Source: Culex pipiens pallens
Lineage: Eukaryota > Arthropoda > Insecta > Diptera > Culicidae
NCBI RefSeq assembly: GCF_016801865.2
Contig: NC_068937.1
Span: 137,094,455-137,158,454, forward strand
Direction: 5' to 3'
DNA length: 64,000 nucleotides
The translations under genes were made by a program, and so were the position numbers. Shown piece after piece: positions 1-11,520 of this stretch (positions within the stretch are counted from its first letter, which is position 1; each line of letters starts with the position of its first letter). The notes under the pieces were generated by a model that searched no databases, was not told where the DNA came from, and worked only from the letters and a program-made list of their open reading frames with translations.

Positions 1-1340
1 TCATGACATCTACACCAACCAACCAAGGGGGGAGCGGTTGTTCGATCCGTGATGGTGTAAATCAAATCGTAAATCCTCGTGCCATTCAAACGTCGATCTC
101 CGGAGGGAAGAAAGACAGCCACAATAGCAACAACCAAGTATGAGAAGCTCCAAAGAAAACAGATTGTATTTCACCAAAGACACGCAAAAGTGTCTGAAGA
201 AGTTTGATGGAGGGGAGGGTTGGGAAGGGGGGTGTCTATTTGAGTATGTTCGTTTTTTTTTTTTTTTGCTCCTTCTCCTCTCTAGTTCATATATTTATAC
301 CACAACAGCTTGCAGCTCAAGCTCACGTGAATGAAGCGAACATTTTATGAATATTTTATAAGCTTGTTGTTTCCCGAAAGTTGGTTCGTTCGTTCGTTTT
401 GGTAGGGGTGTTCCTCTTCTTCTTTCAGGACTCGACTTTTTTTTCACTCCTTTTTCTCGGGGGAGCCCTTCCCAAATAGAAAATGGCCCCGTTTTCGAGT
501 TGGTTGAAAAAAAACAAGACTGAGAGAAGAAGGACGAAGAGGCTAGTCTTGGCTGCCCTTCCCAACGACGACGATGACTGGTGTGGAAAATTGGTGGGGA
601 AAAACTCTTAACAGTACCGCAGTGTGTAAGTCTATTACATGCGATGCAGATGTAATTTTTTATACACTTCACACCCCTTTGCGTCGCACACCCTTATTTT
701 CCCACCACAACGAAAATTCACCGTTTATTCACACGTTTTTCGATGTTGTACGAAAAAAAACAGTAAAAATTACACCACCCCCTTCCAAAAAGCCAGAAAA
801 CGGAAGCAAAAGGCAAAAAAAAGAGGCGAAAAACCAAACTGATGATGTGTGGTGATATGGTTGGGAAAGCGCTTGCCACAGCACATTTTCCGCGGGAAAA
901 TCGACGTGCGGAGGCAGACAGGCAGGAAAGCAATGAACTTTTTGACTGACGATTAAACTGGCGGAATTGATAGCAGGTATTTTTTTTATTATTTTTCCTG
1001 CCGATATGTGTGTTTGGGGAAGGAGCGTGGAAAGTTGAGATAAAAAAACACACACACCCATAGTAAATGTCGACTTTTTGTGGGGGAGAGAGAGAAGAAT
1101 TGAAAATATCGGAAACGAGAAATCGAATCGTTAAAAATTTATACAATTTCGAAATTGGAAATATTGTCGTGATAAAACATGTGAACGATTTTGAGTCGAT
1201 TTCTGTAGACGGGAGGTTCAAAAAACTGATTCTCGATATTCTCAATTGTCATGATAACAGTTCAAGAAAACCAATCATTCAGAACCACTTTGAATTTCTC
1301 CTCAAAAGTATTGAGAATGAGTTTTGCTGACCTAGTTTAG
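1..1340. other. Non-repetitive island, no gene recognised
   Basis: Mixed-composition sequence with poly-T and poly-A runs and no internal duplication that I can see. The short open frames here are low-complexity (Ser/Phe/Lys-rich) with no domain I recognise, so I treat them as chance. It could be intronic or intergenic spacer with regulatory content; nothing in the sequence decides this. Confidence 0.5.
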
Positions 1341-1559
1341 GAAAGTATTGTTCTTTTTTTTTATCTGTTCAAACAAATCGAAATAAAACATTGTATTTCG
1401 ATCCTTATTCAGAAACATTATCACCAGTTCATATTTCATCACTGATATTTTTCCTAGATCGTTCAGAAATTATTATTAAAATTTTGTTGCAAAGTTTCAA
1501 ATCTTTACAAAAACAACATTTATCAAAATTTGAGGTTTGGTACTGTAGAAATTCAGTCT

Positions 1560-2830
1560 GTTAACTAAAGCTCATTTTTCTGCATGACAACTAGCATACA
1601 AGCTTGTAATATTTGTACAGGAATATATTTATTCGAAGGAGTAAAAAACATTAGTGATTAATACTTTTCTCACAAAATCAATTGTGTAATTTTACATCAA
1701 ACAGCATGTAAACTAGTAATCTTTTTAGTGTCAAATTTTTAACTTTTTAGGTTCGCACTTTTAACCAAATTAAATAAACCTAGAATTGTATTGTAAATTC
1801 ACCTTTATATTCATGTGAGGTGTTACTCGTGAAAATATGTAAATTTTATCTGTTCATATTTCCAGAGGGGTTTCATTTTCTCGAAAACGGTGAGTCATTT
1901 ATGGTTGTTGACTTACCATATTTCATGTTCAAAAACAAAACTAGGCAAAAAGGATAATAACCAAGGTTGTTTATCGATTAAATTATCGTCGATAATATTA
2001 TCGTCTGACGATAACGATAATGTCTATCGTTATTTCGATAATATTATCGGCGGTAATCTAATCGCCTCATTTTTTTAATCTTTCTGAAATCTTTCAACCA
2101 TATCATGTTAAATTTCCAATGCTTTCACTAAGAATATATTTTTTGAAAATGTAGTAAGTTTCAAAGTATAAATATGTACTAAAAATTGTTCACAAAATAC
2201 CATATATTCTCAAAAATACCCAAATTGTCAAAATTTGTAATATGGCTATCAAAAGAAGCGAAATTTTGTATTTTTCTTTCACTTTATTAAAGTATTTTTG
2301 TTAAATACTAAAATTTTCACAAATTACCGTATTTTTTCGAAAATACTCAAATTTTTAAAATATGCAATATGGGTATCAAACGAAGCGAAATTTGGTTAGC
2401 CTTTTCACATTATTGAGTTTTTTTAGAAAAAATTAAAATTTTAAAAATTATTTGGGTATTTTTTCGAAAGTACTATAATTTATATAATATTACCCATAGT
2501 GGGTATCAATCGAAACAAAATTGTGTATGTGTCTTTTACTTTATAAAAGTATTTTTGTAAAATACTATAATTTTCACAATTTTCGTTCTGACGATAGAAT
2601 TATCGTTATCGAGCCTCGATAATATTATCGTTGACAACCTTGTTAATTACACACTTCCTGAGGTAAAATTACAAATATTTGTGTAAAAATGTATCCATTC
2701 TCATGTGTACAGATTTTCTAGTTTTGACTTCACTCTATGAGACAAGGAAAGTGGAATTGGAAGACAGGAAGTGTTGATGCTCCACTTTTTTAAGGGGATA
2801 AGGGAAATTCTCTACGGTATTTCCAAGCGA
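1560..2830 (+). repeat. Tandem duplication, copy 1 (interrupted)
   Basis: This stretch matches 2925-3520 in the same orientation. Shared landmarks in order are a GACAACT-GCAT segment, CAGGAATATATTTATT, TTATTCATGTG, GTCATTTATGGTT, GGAAGACAGGAAGTG and TTTAAGGGGATAAGGGAAATTCTC. Copy 1 is longer only because a 681-bp element sits inside it at 1962-2642. Several differences and small indels show the duplication is not recent. No coding potential is seen. Confidence 0.8.
1962..2642. mobile_element. hAT-type MITE, 681 bp, with 8-bp target duplication
   Basis: The ends are inverted copies: CAAGGTTGTTTATCGAT at the left and the complement of CAAGGTTGTCAACGATAA at the right, and each end carries repeated ATAATATTATCG palindromes. 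The 8 bp on the left (ATAATAAC) and right (TTAATTAC) are degenerate copies of one site. The unoccupied paralogous site in the second duplication copy, near 3330-3345, reads ATAATTAC once. An 8-bp duplication with CA-starting termini is the hAT pattern. The interior (about 2225-2580) is three diverged direct repeats of about 125-135 bp containing TATCAA-CGAAGCGAAATTT. No transposase is present, so it is non-autonomous. Confidence 0.75.
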
Positions 2831-2924
2831 GTTATGCTTGCAGTAAAACAGCTAGGTGATTTTTTTTGTTTTCATTTATAATGTATCAATCTAAACACTT
2901 CTAAAGCTCACTTGCGTTCGTGTA

Positions 2925-3520
2925 ATCTTCGTGGAAATCTCTAAAATTAATTATTGTCCACTGACAACTGGCATGCAAACATGCGATTTTTGAACAGGAA
3001 TATATTTATTTGAACGAAAAAAAAAACCTTTATACTTTGTGTGAATTTACATCAATAAGCAGGTAAACTAGTATTCATTTTTGTGTAAGAGGGAAACGAA
3101 TTAAGGTACGCGAAAACATCAAATTTAACACCTTTCAGATTCGCACTCAAATTATATAATCCTAGAAGATGTAAAATATTATATTGTAAATTTACCTTTT
3201 TATTCATGTGTGAGTTACACGAGAAAAGATGTAAATTTTATTTGTCCACATTACCAGTCGGGTCGAAACGTCATTTATGGTTATTGACTTACCTTATTTA
3301 TTGTTTAAAAACAATACCACGCAAAAAAATAATTACGCACTTTTTGATGTAAAATTACAAATATTTGGTGTAAAAATGTATCCTTTCTCATGTGTAGAGT
3401 TTTTCTAGTTTTGATCACACTCCACGAGACACGGAAAGTGGAATTGGAAGACAGGAAGTGTCGATGCTCAACTTTTTTAAGGGGATAAGGGAAATTCTCC
3501 ACGGTATAAAACCATCTCGA
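2925..3520 (+). repeat. Tandem duplication, copy 2 (uninterrupted)
   Basis: Direct repeat of 1560-2830 without the MITE, and so a natural empty-site reference for it. A further partial repeat of its left end (AATCTCTAAAATTAATTATT) recurs at about 3528-3550, so the duplication unit has been copied at least partly a third time. No gene is seen. Confidence 0.8.
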
Positions 3521-3559
3521 AATCTCGGAAATCTCTAAAATTAATTATTTTCCACTGCT

Positions 3560-4740
3560 TTTCATCTCAAAACATTTCCAAATTGAACGCTCAAATCACC
3601 GTCGTCGCCACTGTCGTCCTGTCCGCATTATTTCTATTAAACGCTCTCAGCGCTGTCATTCACGCCGGTTGACAATCTTTTCCAATTTCATCGTCACTGT
3701 CTCGTCCATCTCCACGGCGGCATCAATCTAAAACTTTATCAAAAAAAAAGAAGCAACCTTTTCTTTCACAGCCACGCTGAAAGTGATTTCATCTCATCTA
3801 AATGCATTTCCGAGGGAGCTGCTTCCGCGCGTTGGTTTGAAGTGGCAGGAAGGGGGGAGAAAAAGACATTTTGCGGATTGGAGACACTTTCGAGGAGGAA
3901 AGATTAGTTTAAAAGTTTTTTCCTATTTTCGGGAATACTTTTTATTTCGGGGGCAAATCCTCATCAGCTTGGCGAGAGAGCAAAGCAGCTTTTTTTTTGT
4001 TTATGACTCGTTCCGCTTCACCGTGTGCCAGTTGGGGCGTTTCGACGTTTTATTTCATCAAATTTAGCAGAATAGAAAAGTTTTTTGGGAGGGGAGATTT
4101 GGAGGGGAAAGTGGGAAGCAGGATGGTTTTAATTCGAAATCGTTGATGAGATTGTGGAGTGATGGCAGTGGAATTCCAAAAAATGATAAAATAAACCGTT
4201 TTTGTGGTTTGAAAATCAACATTTTTTTTCTTGAATTTCGTTAAAAAATCAAAAATTAAACGGATTAAGAGTTCGAAAATATTTCATAATTTATCAATCT
4301 TCAATGTGGTAGTGTGAATCACCTTCTCAAGTTCCCAGCCAGTCTGCGTTTGCTTAACGCACGAATCTAATTATCAAATAATCACAACAGATATTTGAAC
4401 TTAATTTGATTAAGCAGAACGCGGCGTGTGTAATGTTGTCGCGGGGCCATCAACCTAAAAGCAACAGGAATACAAACACACACACACACATCCAACGACA
4501 CCAAAGCAAAAGGTGTAATCTCGTTAATGTGTATTAATTAAAAGTTTCCTGTTCTCTCGTTTTATCTCAAACGCAAACGGTTCTCTTGTTAGCGGTGGGG
4601 AGAACGGGCAAGTGTTGCCAGTCTATCTGAGAATATGTTTGTGTGTGTGTGTGTGTGTGTGTGTGACCAGGACTAAGCGGAATCGATTTAAGCTAGCCGA
4701 GATAACAAAACTGAAACACACAACCTCATACAAAGTCACA
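3560..4740. other. Non-repetitive island with homeodomain-like AT cores
   Basis: Unique-looking sequence without transposon hallmarks. The stretch 4325-4560 has several TAATTA, TTAATTAA and GATTAAG cores inside moderately GC-rich DNA, which would suit a cis-regulatory element, but such cores are common by chance in AT-rich DNA. It includes (AC)n at about 4475-4490. Open frames at 3783-4067 and 4612-5007 show no recognisable domain; the second runs through a microsatellite. Confidence 0.4.
4640..4665 (+). repeat. (GT)n microsatellite
   Basis: About 13 uninterrupted GT dinucleotides; other dinucleotide tracts in the window are shorter. Confidence 0.95.
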
Positions 4741-4924
4741 CAAAATCACACGTACCCGAGCAGACGGAAATTACTTGGGAATATATTTTTTATTTTTGAA
4801 AAAACTAGGCCAATAACATTTTATGTTATTTATAACAAGATTTGTTATTCGTCGCCATTAATTTTTTGTTATTGGATTGTTATTGTAATGACAATATTTT
4901 TTGTTATTTTAACAACTAATCCGA

Positions 4925-5371
4925 CCCGAGCAGACGGAAATAACTTGAGAATAACATTTTTTGATATTAGAAAATACTATGCCAATAACATTTTATGCTA
5001 TTTATAGCAAGATTCGTTATTCGCCGTTATGATTTTTTTTGTTATTGAATTGTTATTGTAATAACAGATTAATAACATTTTTAGTTATTCTTCAAACAAA
5101 TTTTTGTTATTATTTTTTGTTATTTTAATTTTAATCCGATCAGCCCAATAACAATTGGAGTTATTCTTCCATAACAAAAAATGTTATTTCAAAGTTGTTT
5201 TGGCTTTCAAACAATATCAGACCAATAACAAATTTTGTTATGATAACGTAAACTGTTATTAAACCCTTATTCAAAAATGGAGTTTTCAAGAAGATTCCTT
5301 AACAATTTCTGTTATTTTAACAGTATTTGTTATTGAAATGGCATGAATTTTGTTATTACCGTCTGCCCGGG
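4925..5371. mobile_element. Nested MITE, complete copy (about 447 bp)
   Basis: It starts with CCCGAGCAGACGGAAATAAC and ends with TTACCGTCTGCCCGGG, the same ends as the outer element. The interior consists of inverted AATAACA/TGTTATT blocks that can fold into long hairpins. It is separated by only about 3 bp (GAT) from the next copy. It gives a full-length reference for the family. Confidence 0.7.
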
Positions 5372-5374
5372 GAT

Positions 5375-6798
5375 CCCCGAGCAGACGTAAATAACTTGGG
5401 AAGGTCAGTTTTTGATATTGTGAGAAGATCGAAATATGTTATTGGGATGATCTTAACTTAAACTGTTATTATGTTATTAATGCAATAACAAACCAATAAC
5501 ACAGAAGGAATCATGAAGGAATAACAAGATTTGTTAGTTTGTGCGGAGTGGTGGAGCAGCATAATAACAAAAATTGTTATTAAACTTGTATGACTCCATA
5601 ACAAAAAAAAGTTATTGTTTTGGTTTATTTGCCATTTGCAAATAAACCTGCAGTTGCCATAACTCTTCTGTACTAGCCTGGGCTGCAGAGTCGGGTTCCT
5701 TCAAGCGACTTCGAATTCATACTTTGAAGACAACTCCGGATATGACGTCAACGACGACTTTAGCTCTCCAAAAATACCCGACTTCACAGATTCCGACTCC
5801 AAGTAAAAGTTGCTGAAAATTAGCTGAATCCTATGCAGTTCCCAGAGGTCTCACTCCAGCTCGAACTTCAACGTCAGCTCCGACTTCCTGGCTCTGTGAA
5901 AATAATAAAAGTTTTTGTTATTCACACTTCAAAAATTCTCAATAAATAAATCAATTCCGTTAGGGAATATAACAAAATTGAAAAAAAAAGAACTCTCAAA
6001 AGTTAATTTTATCGGATTAATTTTAGCTTGAAACCCCATTTCATGGTGAAATAAATGACCCCGTTGAAATTGGTCAAAATTATTTCATAGTTCTAGCCAA
6101 TTTTAGTAAAATCCCTTAGGGGGTATATCAAATAATTTAAAAAATCAACTTTCAAAATTTCAACTTTTTAGAATAATTTTAGCTTAAGGACCCCATTTCA
6201 TGGTCAAAATAATGACCCCGACGAAATTGGTCGAAATTATCCCATAGTTCTAGCCAATTTTAGCTAAGTCCCTTGGGGGTATATCAAATAATTAAAAAAT
6301 TAACTTCCAAAATTTCAACTTTTTAGAATAATTTTAGCTTAAGGACCCCATTTCATGGCCAAAATAATGACCCCGACGAAATTAGACAAAATTATCCCAA
6401 AGATCTAAACATATTTAAGAAAAGAAAAAAAAAACAGATTGTGTTATGGACACTTAGAAAATTTTCCATTTGTGCGATTTATGGTAATTTTATTTCTATG
6501 TCAGTATACCGAACGAATAACCAATTTTGTTGTTAAGAGGTTTTTTGAAATGTATAACATTTCCTCTTATTAGCGTGTTATTGAACATTTTCAATATAAT
6601 AACACTTCAATACCAAATTTTGTTATTTTATCAGAAACTGATATTATTTTTTCTTCTTGAAGTTGAACTTCAGGATAAAATAATAACACTTTTTGTTATT
6701 TTAACAGGATTTGTTATTGAAATATAGAGAGAAAAAATAGAAAAGAAAAGAGAAGAAAAAAAAAATATTATTAATTTTGTTATTACCGTCTGTCCGGG
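5375..6798. mobile_element. Nested MITE, longer copy with foreign interior
   Basis: The left end CCCGAGCAGACGTAAATAAC lies at 5375 and the right end TTACCGTCTGTCCGGG finishes near 6798. The TTATT-rich outer parts belong to the family above. The middle differs: 5640-5900 is a CTCCGAC/GACTCC-rich segment like a decayed minisatellite, and 6017-6410 is a separate tandem repeat. It is either one element that captured this DNA or two partial elements flanking it. Confidence 0.5.
6017..6410 (+). repeat. Tandem repeat, ~156-bp unit, about 2.5 copies
   Basis: CCCCATTTCATGG recurs at about 6034, 6191 and 6346. Each copy is followed by AATGACCCCG, GAAATT and, in the first two, TAGTTCTAGCCAATTTTAG and GGGGTATATCAAATAATT. 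The second and third copies are more alike than either is to the first. Confidence 0.85.
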
Positions 6799-7026
6799 TC
6801 GTCCCAGTTGGAGTTATTCTTCCATAACAAAAAATGTTATTTCCAAGTTGTTTCGATTTTGAACCAATATCAAACGAATGACAAATTTGGTGATGATAAC
6901 ATAGACTGTTATTTAACTCTTGTGTAAAAATGGATTTTTCAAGAAGATTCCATTACACATTTTGTTATTTTAACAGTATTTGTTATTATAATGGCATGAA
7001 TTTTGTCATCACCGTCTGCCCGGGTA

Positions 7027-8640
7027 CACACACACCTGTACCATGTGTCACACAATGAATGATTAAAAGATGCTGTTACTGGTTTTCTGGGTAGACTAAG
7101 AGGACTAGGACGACGACTACGGTCTGGAAAGCTAACCGACCAAATTTGTTCTCGTTTTCACCACACCACCTCAACTATCCAGAGGTGGGTTTGTTTGAGG
7201 GTGTGAGGGAGACGGTGGGACGCTAGTACACGAGAGCATTATCAATTATTCATGAATTGGCAAAACGTGATTCGGTGTAATGATGATTGGAATATGTCGT
7301 GTTTTTACGCAAAAAGGAACTGTCGTCTGGAGCGTTTGTGGTGAATATAACTAGGTGAAAGGAAATCGGGCGAGGACGACTGATTGATCCCGTTAGCTGC
7401 ACAGGTGACAGGTGGGGGATTTGGATGGAAAGGAAGGAGAAAACAAGCTTGTAAAGTTTGAAGACTACACGTTCGAACAGATTGGTGACGGTTTGATTTG
7501 AGTGAAACGAAATATTTAAAATATTTTTTTTTTTCAAAAAGGGTAAGCCATGTTGTGCCCTTTTTGTTTTCTTCTTCTTCGTGACATTTTGCTTTATTTC
7601 CCCTCCCAAAAATCGCCCACTCCGACCATGTCTGCACGCCATAAGTCTTGTTCCGTGTTCGACAGATCGAACCCCCCCCCCCCTAACCTGACCCTCCCCC
7701 TTCCCTACATCCCCCTTCCCCTCTAGAGCGTGTATGTTAAAGTTATAATGGATTAAAATGTCCGTGACAGGCGGCGATTTGGTGGCTTTCGCTGCGTGTT
7801 TCGCGCGTCGTCGTCTTTGGCATCTGATTAAAATGGTCTCCACGTTGTCGAGGTCCTGCCCCCTTCCCGCCACCTTTCAGCCGGAATTTTTGTCCGAGAA
7901 CGTAAAAATGCTAATGTGCTCGTAAAATTGTAGGCTAAAAGGGGCGGGGGCCACCGTTATCAACAAAAATTCACGGTGGTGAAAGCTTCGCAAACACACA
8001 ATAACTACAGTGGGGAGGTATGGAAAAAAAGTGCACATAAAATAATGTTTAATTTTTCATGCGCGAAAAAAAAAACAGCGAAACACGTGGTCCTTCATGT
8101 TCAAGACGACGTCCACGTGGTGTGGTGTTTGACTGGTTTGACTCCGAAAAATCGACACACTCACAGTCGCGCAGATCGTAAAATGTAATGAAATATTTAC
8201 AAATTGCTGGTACGGTCGTCGTCGTGGGTTACCGAACTTCCGGGGCAAACCGAATTGTGTTTATGGTACGCATGGGACGTTTTATACATTTTAAGAGCTG
8301 ACTGCTAGCGCTGTTATTGGGAACTTTATGCGATTCGCATATGTGAAAGAGAGCGAGAGAGTTCACACTTCCGGGAAAACAGCTTCGAGTGGCATCAATT
8401 ATTGAGCTTTAGGGGGAAAACGGAGGGAAATTCGTCGCAGCGAAAGTTGCTTTTTTTTTTGCTCTCATCAGTTGGCACCAGAACTCAAATGATGGTAATC
8501 GAATGCAATTGATGGAAGCGACTAGGAAGTGGCAGTTGGTACCTATTTTACTGTTTTACTGGGGGGAGGACGACGACGACGACGGTATTGTAGAGTTTTA
8601 TTGGCATGATGGTTTTTGGCACGAAAAGGTCGTTGTCAGC
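7027..8640. other. Non-repetitive GC-richer island
   Basis: Unique-looking sequence with a poly-C tract at 7670-7683, a TTC/GAC-rich stretch and (GAC)n at about 8568-8585. A 207-codon minus-strand open frame spans 7250-7873, but it is basic and low-complexity, overlaps a second long frame on the same strand, and has no motif I recognise. I do not call it a gene. The stretch could hold regulatory DNA. Confidence 0.4.
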
Positions 8641-10190
8641 TTGTTAGATGGAATTACTTGAGGAAGTTGGTTTTAATGATGCAGTTAACAGAACGGTTAT
8701 GAATGGCCTATTGATTTGCAGTTTGGGTCGTACTGAATGTGCAATAGGTAAATCATATTGTTATTTTGAGTCTTGGCTTATTTCATATTCTTGAAATGAA
8801 ATATTCCCTTTGAACTTTCATGTGAGCAAACAAAAATATTAGCCATAACAATGATAAAAGTTTTTTCAGAGCTATGTTCAATTTTAATCGACTTGACTTT
8901 TTTCAACTGTAATCTAAAGCCAAAATGCAGAAATACCAAAGATATAAATGAGATTATCCTCCTGCACTGAAATAAAAAAATAATACAAAATTCCTTTTTT
9001 CAATGCATTTTACATTCTTTCCATAATTATAAATTGGGGTTTCGAATTATTTAGTAAGAAAAGGAGGCAAAATTTCTAGATTAAAGTAATTTTGGGATTA
9101 TTTTTTGTAATTCAGTGTTCGTTATTATCCAATGATTGAAGGATTATATTACATTTAATTTCATTTAAAGTTGTAACTTTTTCCACCTTTAAACTGTTTC
9201 AATATATTGGTATCTCTGACTGTATTTCCATAATTCAATTTTGTCTTTAAAAAAAAGAGTGCAATTACATGCGATTTAGTCGGACTACTACTTTTATCAA
9301 AATTGACCACCACCGCGGCCTTTTAAAATCCTAAATTTCTATGAAATAAATAATCACAAGGTTATGACAGGGTTTCCAGCTCTGTGAAGTTTACTTCTTT
9401 TCTTATAACCTTTCAAAACATTTCCTGTTAGATAAAATAGTTCACTGTTATTTAGAAAAAAAAACCGTTACACAAACTTTTTAAAATCAAGAACTGAAAA
9501 ATATTTTCAAGTAGCGTAACTAAACTCAATAACTTGGAAAAGCCTAAAATAATTGAAAATTGCAATTTTAAAAACAAAGTTATCCATCAATTTTGCAAAC
9601 AAATAATTTGCATTTTTTTTCGAGATTTTTGTTTTGATGAAATTTAGCAAATTATCGAAACCTGTATCTTGAGAAAAGATTTTCTGCTTGATTTGGTGTC
9701 TTCGGCAAAGTTATACGTTATGATTAGAACTTTTCAGGAAAAAAATACACTAAATCACTAAATGTAAGGCACCATTTGGAAGTTGTAAATGAAGATTTTC
9801 GAAAAAAAATATTATTTTTTTTGCAATTTAAATAAGTTTTGATAACCTCAGCAAAATTATTTTTGGAAAGCTTTGAAAATTACCCAACCATTTTTTTCTC
9901 TTGATATCATTCAATCGAATGGTTTTATTTTTTACGTTTAAAAATTAAACATATTTGAAACTTCCTGCTCATTTTTATAAAAATAATTTCAAAATCCAGC
10001 CCAACATTTGAAATGTCCAAAATAAGTTGGTCATATGATTTTTCATGATTTTAAATTATTTTAAACTTGAAAAAAAAATGCTCGAGTATCGTAATCAAAC
10101 TTACTAACCAAAATAATTGAAAATTTAATTTTAAAATATAGACTAAGTACTAAACCCACAATTCAGGGTCGAGAGAATCGTGCCCTCAAC
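8640..10190. other. AT-rich spacer with repeat debris
   Basis: Strongly AT-rich, with many TTTT/AAAA runs and no gene. It includes the MITE at 8965-9117. At about 9630-9790 there is a fragment with TTGGTGTCTTCGGCAAAGTT, a segment also seen at about 24930-24970 and 45660-45690, so part of it belongs to a dispersed family. Confidence 0.5.
8965..9117. mobile_element. Short MITE with CACTGAA termini
   Basis: It begins CACTGAAATAAAAAAATAAT and ends as the complement of CACTGAATTACAAAAAATAA, giving about 153 bp with imperfect inverted ends. The related start CACTGAAATAAAAAAGGACG recurs at 36382 inside the large hAT-type element. No clear target duplication is visible, so the superfamily is not assigned. 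Confidence 0.5.
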
Positions 10191-10840
10191 ATTTATTAAC
10201 CCTCTACAACCCAACCCAGCCGTTAGACGAGCTTCGATCTAAAAAATCGCTAAAAACCTATTTCCAATAAATTTTTGATGTTTCAAAAGCACTGGAAAAA
10301 AGATTCCTTAAAATTTTGGAAAATAAAATTTTGGAATTTGGACTTGATTTATGTGGCTTTGCCAATGTTTTTAAATGTGACATTTTTTGAGGGGTCAACT
10401 GTGGCTGTGTTTTTACTAACATTTCCTATATTTTAAGTAAAAAAGGAAGTATTTTTGTAGTGTCCCAGACTATGCCTCTACGCATTTTTTACAATATAAA
10501 TGATAATGATAAATTCTAAAGCGAAAAATGTGAAAAACATGCAAAAAATTGAAAAAAAAATACTGTAAAAGCATGAAAAAACTAAAACGGCAAAAAGTAA
10601 TGATAGGAGGTGGTAGAATAGGCCAAGTACAACCAAAAACAAAGATAAACTAGACAAGATAAACGCAAATTAAAATACAAAAAATAAAACAAGAAAAACA
10701 TAAAACAAGAGAAGTTAAGTTTTTCGTAGAACAAAAGTTGCTCAAAATAAACACGGGAAAATTTAAAAAAATCGAAAAAATTTGGGCGGTAGAGGTTTAG
10801 AGGGCTCAGTCCCAAAATCGGAAGACCAATCAACTCACAC
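10190..10840. repeat. Diverged dispersed repeat related to 18960-19500
   Basis: The segment carries GTCCCAGACTATG, GTGAAAAACA, GAAGTTAAGTTTTTCGTAGA and ACAAAAGTTGCTCAAAAT. The same order of motifs occurs at about 19200-19460 and again at 20160-20410. It is an old copy of that family, without terminal repeats or a coding frame that I can define. Confidence 0.6.
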
Positions 10841-10895
10841 AATCAAAACAAATGTGTTCATTCGTTAAGTGAAACAGTGAATCTTCAGACATCAA

Positions 10896-10973
10896 GTTGT
10901 GGTGGCCGAGGCAAAAATGACTTATTGAGTTAGTTTGTCAAAGGTCCCTGGTTCGATTCCTGAAGGAAACACT
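10896..10973 (+). repeat. tRNA-like relic (class II type)
   Basis: An A-box-like stretch (GTGGTGGCCGAGG) is followed about 40 nt later by a perfect B box (GGTTCGATTCC) and a short stem remnant. The A region resembles Ser/Leu tRNAs, but I could not fold a proper anticodon arm or a matching acceptor stem. It is best read as a tRNA pseudogene or the head of a decayed tRNA-derived SINE. Confidence 0.4.
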
Positions 10974-10979
10974 TTTTGT

Positions 10980-11520
10980 TTTGATGGATGAATTATTTTT
11001 TTAGGAAACTTACTTACGTATTCTCTGTGTACGTAAATTCTCTCAACGATTGCTGCCAAGTTTTGGGTGTACTAAATTCGTACAAGCATTACGTCGATTA
11101 CGATACTCAAATCTCAAATCATGAAAATTTGAGTGTTTAAAAAAAAATATATTTTGTAAACAAAAATGTATATTACATTCAAAACTCAAATTTAATTTTA
11201 TTTTTTTGCGAAGAAAACCTTTTGTGATCGGAATTTCCCTAAAATTCAAAATATTTTTATAGAAATCTCAATCATGCTTAATGTGATGATAAAAAAAAGT
11301 ATTTCAAATTGCTTTCAGATGATTAGACTTCTTTATCCATTAAAATTTTGAAGACTTCTGAAAAAAAAAATATTTTTTTACCCCCTGATTTTGGGCAATA
11401 TTAACCCTAACAAATATTTGCAATGGCTTAGCTGAAAAATATATTGTTTAAAAAAATCTATATTACCTTTTAATAAAAGTTCAAAAATCCATCCCCTTTA
11501 ATTCGTCCAAATGAAATCCC
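10980..11520. other. AT-rich spacer
   Basis: No gene or clear element. TACCCCCTGATTTTGGGCAATATT and AATATTTGCAATGGCTTA near 11380-11430 resemble 26720-26810, so this is probably a decayed member of that repeat family. Confidence 0.4.

Larger units (their letters stand above)
4755..7024. mobile_element. Outer TA-flanked MITE split by nested copies of its own family
   Basis: The left end CCCGAGCAGACGGAAAT and right end CCGTCTGCCCGGG are inverted, and TA lies immediately outside both ends (4753-4754 and 7025-7026), consistent with a TA target duplication. The body is made of alternating AATAACA and TGTTATT blocks. The outer element's own sequence is only 4755-4924 and 6799-7024. The right part closely matches 5140-5371 of the nested copy, from TTGGAGTTATTCTTCCATAA to the right terminus, which shows how the two parts were once joined. 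No transposase is visible. Confidence 0.7.

Noticed and set aside
1880..1911. Possible 24-nt microexon (TTTCCAG at about 1865 and GTGAGT after AAAACG)
   Set aside because: The paralogous copy at about 3255-3275 lacks both signals, and the flanks are repeat DNA, so chance is more likely.
7250..7873. 207-codon minus-strand open frame
   Set aside because: Basic, low-complexity composition, overlapping a second long frame on the same strand. No recognisable domain, signal peptide or splice context.
10896..10973. Functional tRNA gene
   Set aside because: Good A- and B-box-like motifs but no consistent acceptor stem or anticodon arm, so it was kept only as a tRNA-like relic.
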